Origin: a virus
DNA: 23,834 bases
Virus record (IMG/VR): IMGVR_UViG_3300042384_000216
Span: 1-23,834 of that record
Reading direction: 5' to 3' (one strand)
A program made the translations under genes and the position numbers. Every line of letters starts with the position of its first letter. Positions within the stretch are counted from its first letter, which is position 1. This document shows positions 22,063 to 23,834 of this stretch, in pieces. The notes under the pieces were generated by a model that searched no databases, was not told the DNA's origin, and was given only the letters and a program-made list of their open reading frames with translations.

Positions 22063-23078
22063 TATAAGTGGCGATAAATGTCTAAAAGTAAATTCGGATC
22101 ATAGTGATCGCTATTAATATTAGTCAATTGGTTAGTAACAATAGTATCAATACTTTCAAAAGCAATGTTACCTAATTGTATGTCTTGCCCGATGTCCATG
22201 TTTTTAACAGGAATTAAGGTAAGCTCACGTAGATTGTATGTACCAACAAATGTTTCTTTAATAAACGTAGCTTCTTCGTAGGTAATATCAACATCAATAT
22301 TAACGCGACAGTGCATGTCTGCTAATAATAATGTGTCTGGCGTGCGCAATACATCACTTAAACTGTATACACGATATTTGGGTTGACCCGGCCAAGCATG
22401 GAACTCTGGATCTTCACCCCAAGTAAGTATCATCATACCACGTTCATCATCGCCGGCGTCTGCGTAGTTGTGTGGAAACGCATTACCAATATAAGTAACA
22501 TTCTTACTAGTTTGACGTTTGTGGAAGTGTCCGCTAAACATATGATCGATATGACCAAAGTGCTCTCTACGCAATTCACCATGCTCTGGCATCTGTACCA
22601 TGGCATTCATAAAGAAGTGTGGTAATTCAAAATGGCCAAACATATACTTGGCATTCATTTTAGGAATCTTTTTATAGTCATCGCCTACTAACCACGGCAC
22701 AATGGCAACATCACCTTCACTATAGAAATCATTTACGATTTCAATGTTAGGAATGTGTCTAGCCCATTCAGCTGACTGTATATCACGCTTGTCACGATAA
22801 TATAAATCATGATTACCTGGAATAAAGATAACACGGTCAAAGGCTTTGCCCAACAACTCTAATGCTGTTAGGCTATAGTTTAAGGTAACAATGTTGATAG
22901 CCGCTCGATTATTATGCCAATCACCTAGCATAAAGCAAACGTCGCACCCTTCTTCTTTTGCCTTGGTTATAAACCATTTAACAAAGTTTAAACAATCATC
23001 ATTGTGTAGCTGACTGTTAGACTTTAAGCCGAAATGGATATCAGTAAGCACTGCTGCTTTTTTAAATAAGTTTGCCAT
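22062..23078 (-). CDS. 47: Recombination nuclease subunit, gp47/SbcD/Mre11 family
   Basis: 338 residues, as T4 gp47 (339). It is the Mn-dependent nuclease partner of gp46 in DNA-end resection, recombination and host DNA breakdown. All metallophosphoesterase motifs are present: DIHFG (13-17), GDWHN (52-56), GNHD (88-91), GHFE (148-151) and SGHFHKR (182-188). The C-terminal part (about 235-338) would hold the gp46 contact region. The ATG lies 33 bases after the radical SAM stop, with a possible extended -10 promoter in the gap and no strong ribosome site. Its stop overlaps the next gene's ATG. Confidence 0.95.
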   Translation of the reverse strand: MANLFKKAAVLTDIHFGLKSNSQLHNDDCLNFVKWFITKAKEEGCDVCFMLGDWHNNRAAINIVTLNYSLTALELLGKAFDRVIFIPGNHDLYYRDKRDIQSAEWARHIPNIEIVNDFYSEGDVAIVPWLVGDDYKKIPKMNAKYMFGHFELPHFFMNAMVQMPEHGELRREHFGHIDHMFSGHFHKRQTSKNVTYIGNAFPHNYADAGDDERGMMILTWGEDPEFHAWPGQPKYRVYSLSDVLRTPDTLLLADMHCRVNIDVDITYEEATFIKETFVGTYNLRELTLIPVKNMDIGQDIQLGNIAFESIDTIVTNQLTNINSDHYDPNLLLDIYRHL

Positions 23079-23082
23079 AGTA

Positions 23083-23094
23083 ATTAGTATAACA
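23083..23094 (-). promoter_or_regulatory. Possible extended -10 promoter before gp47
   Basis: Minus strand TGTTATACT, matching TGnTATAAT with one mismatch, in the 33-base gap before gp47. No -35 at good spacing. An early or middle start for gp47 and the accessory cassette would fit, but this is weak evidence. Confidence 0.25.
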
Positions 23095-23111
23095 CTCTAT
23101 AAAAGTAAAGT

Positions 23112-23834
23112 CTACTCATAACCCATAGCTTTGGCTATCTCGGGGTGTGTCTTAGAGAAATCTTGATTTCTAATTTGGTCTAATCTCTTCATTTGGTTAA
23201 CAAATTCTTGCCCGTCAGACCCTAATGAAACATTAATTATCTCAACTATATCATTGATGTGTGCCTGATGCTTGTGATTATGTATTGCTGTTAGTTTACC
23301 TAACACTAATTTTTTAGCATTAGGTGTTAACTTGCTGATAGATTGATATTTGGGATCGCTTATATAATAGAAGTAGGTGCTGTCGACATTAATCGAATTA
23401 ATCCAATCTAAAAACTCGGGAATATAATATACATTTTGTATACTTACTACTGTAGAAATACCAATTTTAACTGTGGGCAAACTAATTAGTTGTTGTATAT
23501 TATTAGCAACATTATCCCACTTTGCCCCATACCGCTCTAGTTCAAATTTTTCATTGATATTATCAACACTAACTGTTATTTCTAATCTTTCAAATTTATC
23601 AGCAAACGGTATAATACCAGATATATCAGTGCCATTGGTAGTAATGTACAAAATAGTTTGTTGACTTAATTTAGAAGTTACTAAAAAATTTAAGAATTCT
23701 ATATTTTGTTTTAGTAGTAACGGCTCACCACCTAACAGTTCAAAATTTTTGATAGTAACGGAATGTTGCTTAAGTTGATCCCAAAATTTAGGATCCATTG
23801 CCCATTTACCGGATTCTATTAGAGTATGATATGG
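23112..23834 (-). CDS. Radical SAM protein, N-terminus beyond window
   Basis: The frame is open to the right edge, so at least 240 residues are seen and the N-terminal Cys motif lies outside. Visible radical SAM traits are LLGGEPLLLK, then LYITTNGTDIS and LEITVSVD. The visible part holds no Cys, so unlike the neighbour at 20571 it has no C-terminal auxiliary cluster. The end 'LDQIRNQDFSKTHPEIAKAMGYE' (outlined) is typical of the 'twitch domain-containing radical SAM' proteins of uncultured phages, where the segment reads like LDxiRxxxfxxxxPE. The internal Met at 23798 is not the start, since in-frame residues (ending SGKWA) continue upstream. Substrate unknown. Confidence 0.85.
   Translation of the reverse strand, partial: PYHTLIESGKWAMDPKFWDQLKQHSVTIKNFELLGGEPLLLKQNIEFLNFLVTSKLSQQTILYITTNGTDISGIIPFADKFERLEITVSVDNINEKFELERYGAKWDNVANNIQQLISLPTVKIGISTVVSIQNVYYIPEFLDWINSINVDSTYFYYISDPKYQSISKLTPNAKKLVLGKLTAIHNHKHQAHINDIVEIINVSLGSDGQEFVNQMKRLDQIRNQDFSKTHPEIAKAMGYE

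Overview
The window reads as part of the genome of a T4-like contractile-tailed bacteriophage (tailed dsDNA phage). The evidence is a recognisable block of T4-type head genes in T4 order (portal gp20, small core proteins, protease gp21, scaffold gp22, major capsid gp23), a T4-type gp26 baseplate/hub gene, both subunits of the gp46/gp47 recombination nuclease, and TAAATA-type octamers that resemble T4 late promoters. Base composition is moderately AT-rich. Host and habitat cannot be fixed from the sequence. The gene style, with radical SAM genes, an Hc1-like protein and S74-tipped fibres, resembles uncultured aquatic T4-like phages (inference).

Layout. Almost everything is on the minus strand, so transcription runs right to left. 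Right end (23.8-18.1 kb): a cut radical SAM gene, then gp47. An overlapping cassette of three accessory genes follows (P-loop/sulfotransferase-like, radical SAM, SGNH-like), then gp46. 18.1-17.4 kb: a 61-residue Hc1 histone-like protein and a GIY-YIG nuclease. 17.4-16.9 kb: about 555 bases with no convincing gene but many hairpins. 16.9-15.8 kb, plus strand: gp26 and a small protein in the -1 frame after a slippery heptamer. 15.75-7.4 kb, minus strand: tape measure, portal, two core proteins, protease, scaffold, major capsid. 7.4-7.0 kb, plus strand: a self-contained 'moron' gene with its own sigma70-type promoter and terminator. 6.9-0 kb, minus strand: a virion protein with its own promoter and terminator, then an operon of small structural proteins, a 1406-residue tail fibre with an S74 self-cleaving chaperone tip, and a further virion protein cut by the left edge.

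The genes work together in three groups: DNA recombination and DNA condensation (gp46/47, Hc1-like), procapsid assembly and maturation (gp20-gp23), and tail building and host adsorption (tape measure, gp26 pair, fibre cluster). Points most worth a second look are the probable programmed -1 frameshift at the end of gp26, the accessory cassette splitting gp46 from gp47, the structured gene-free region, and the moron between the capsid gene and the next virion gene.
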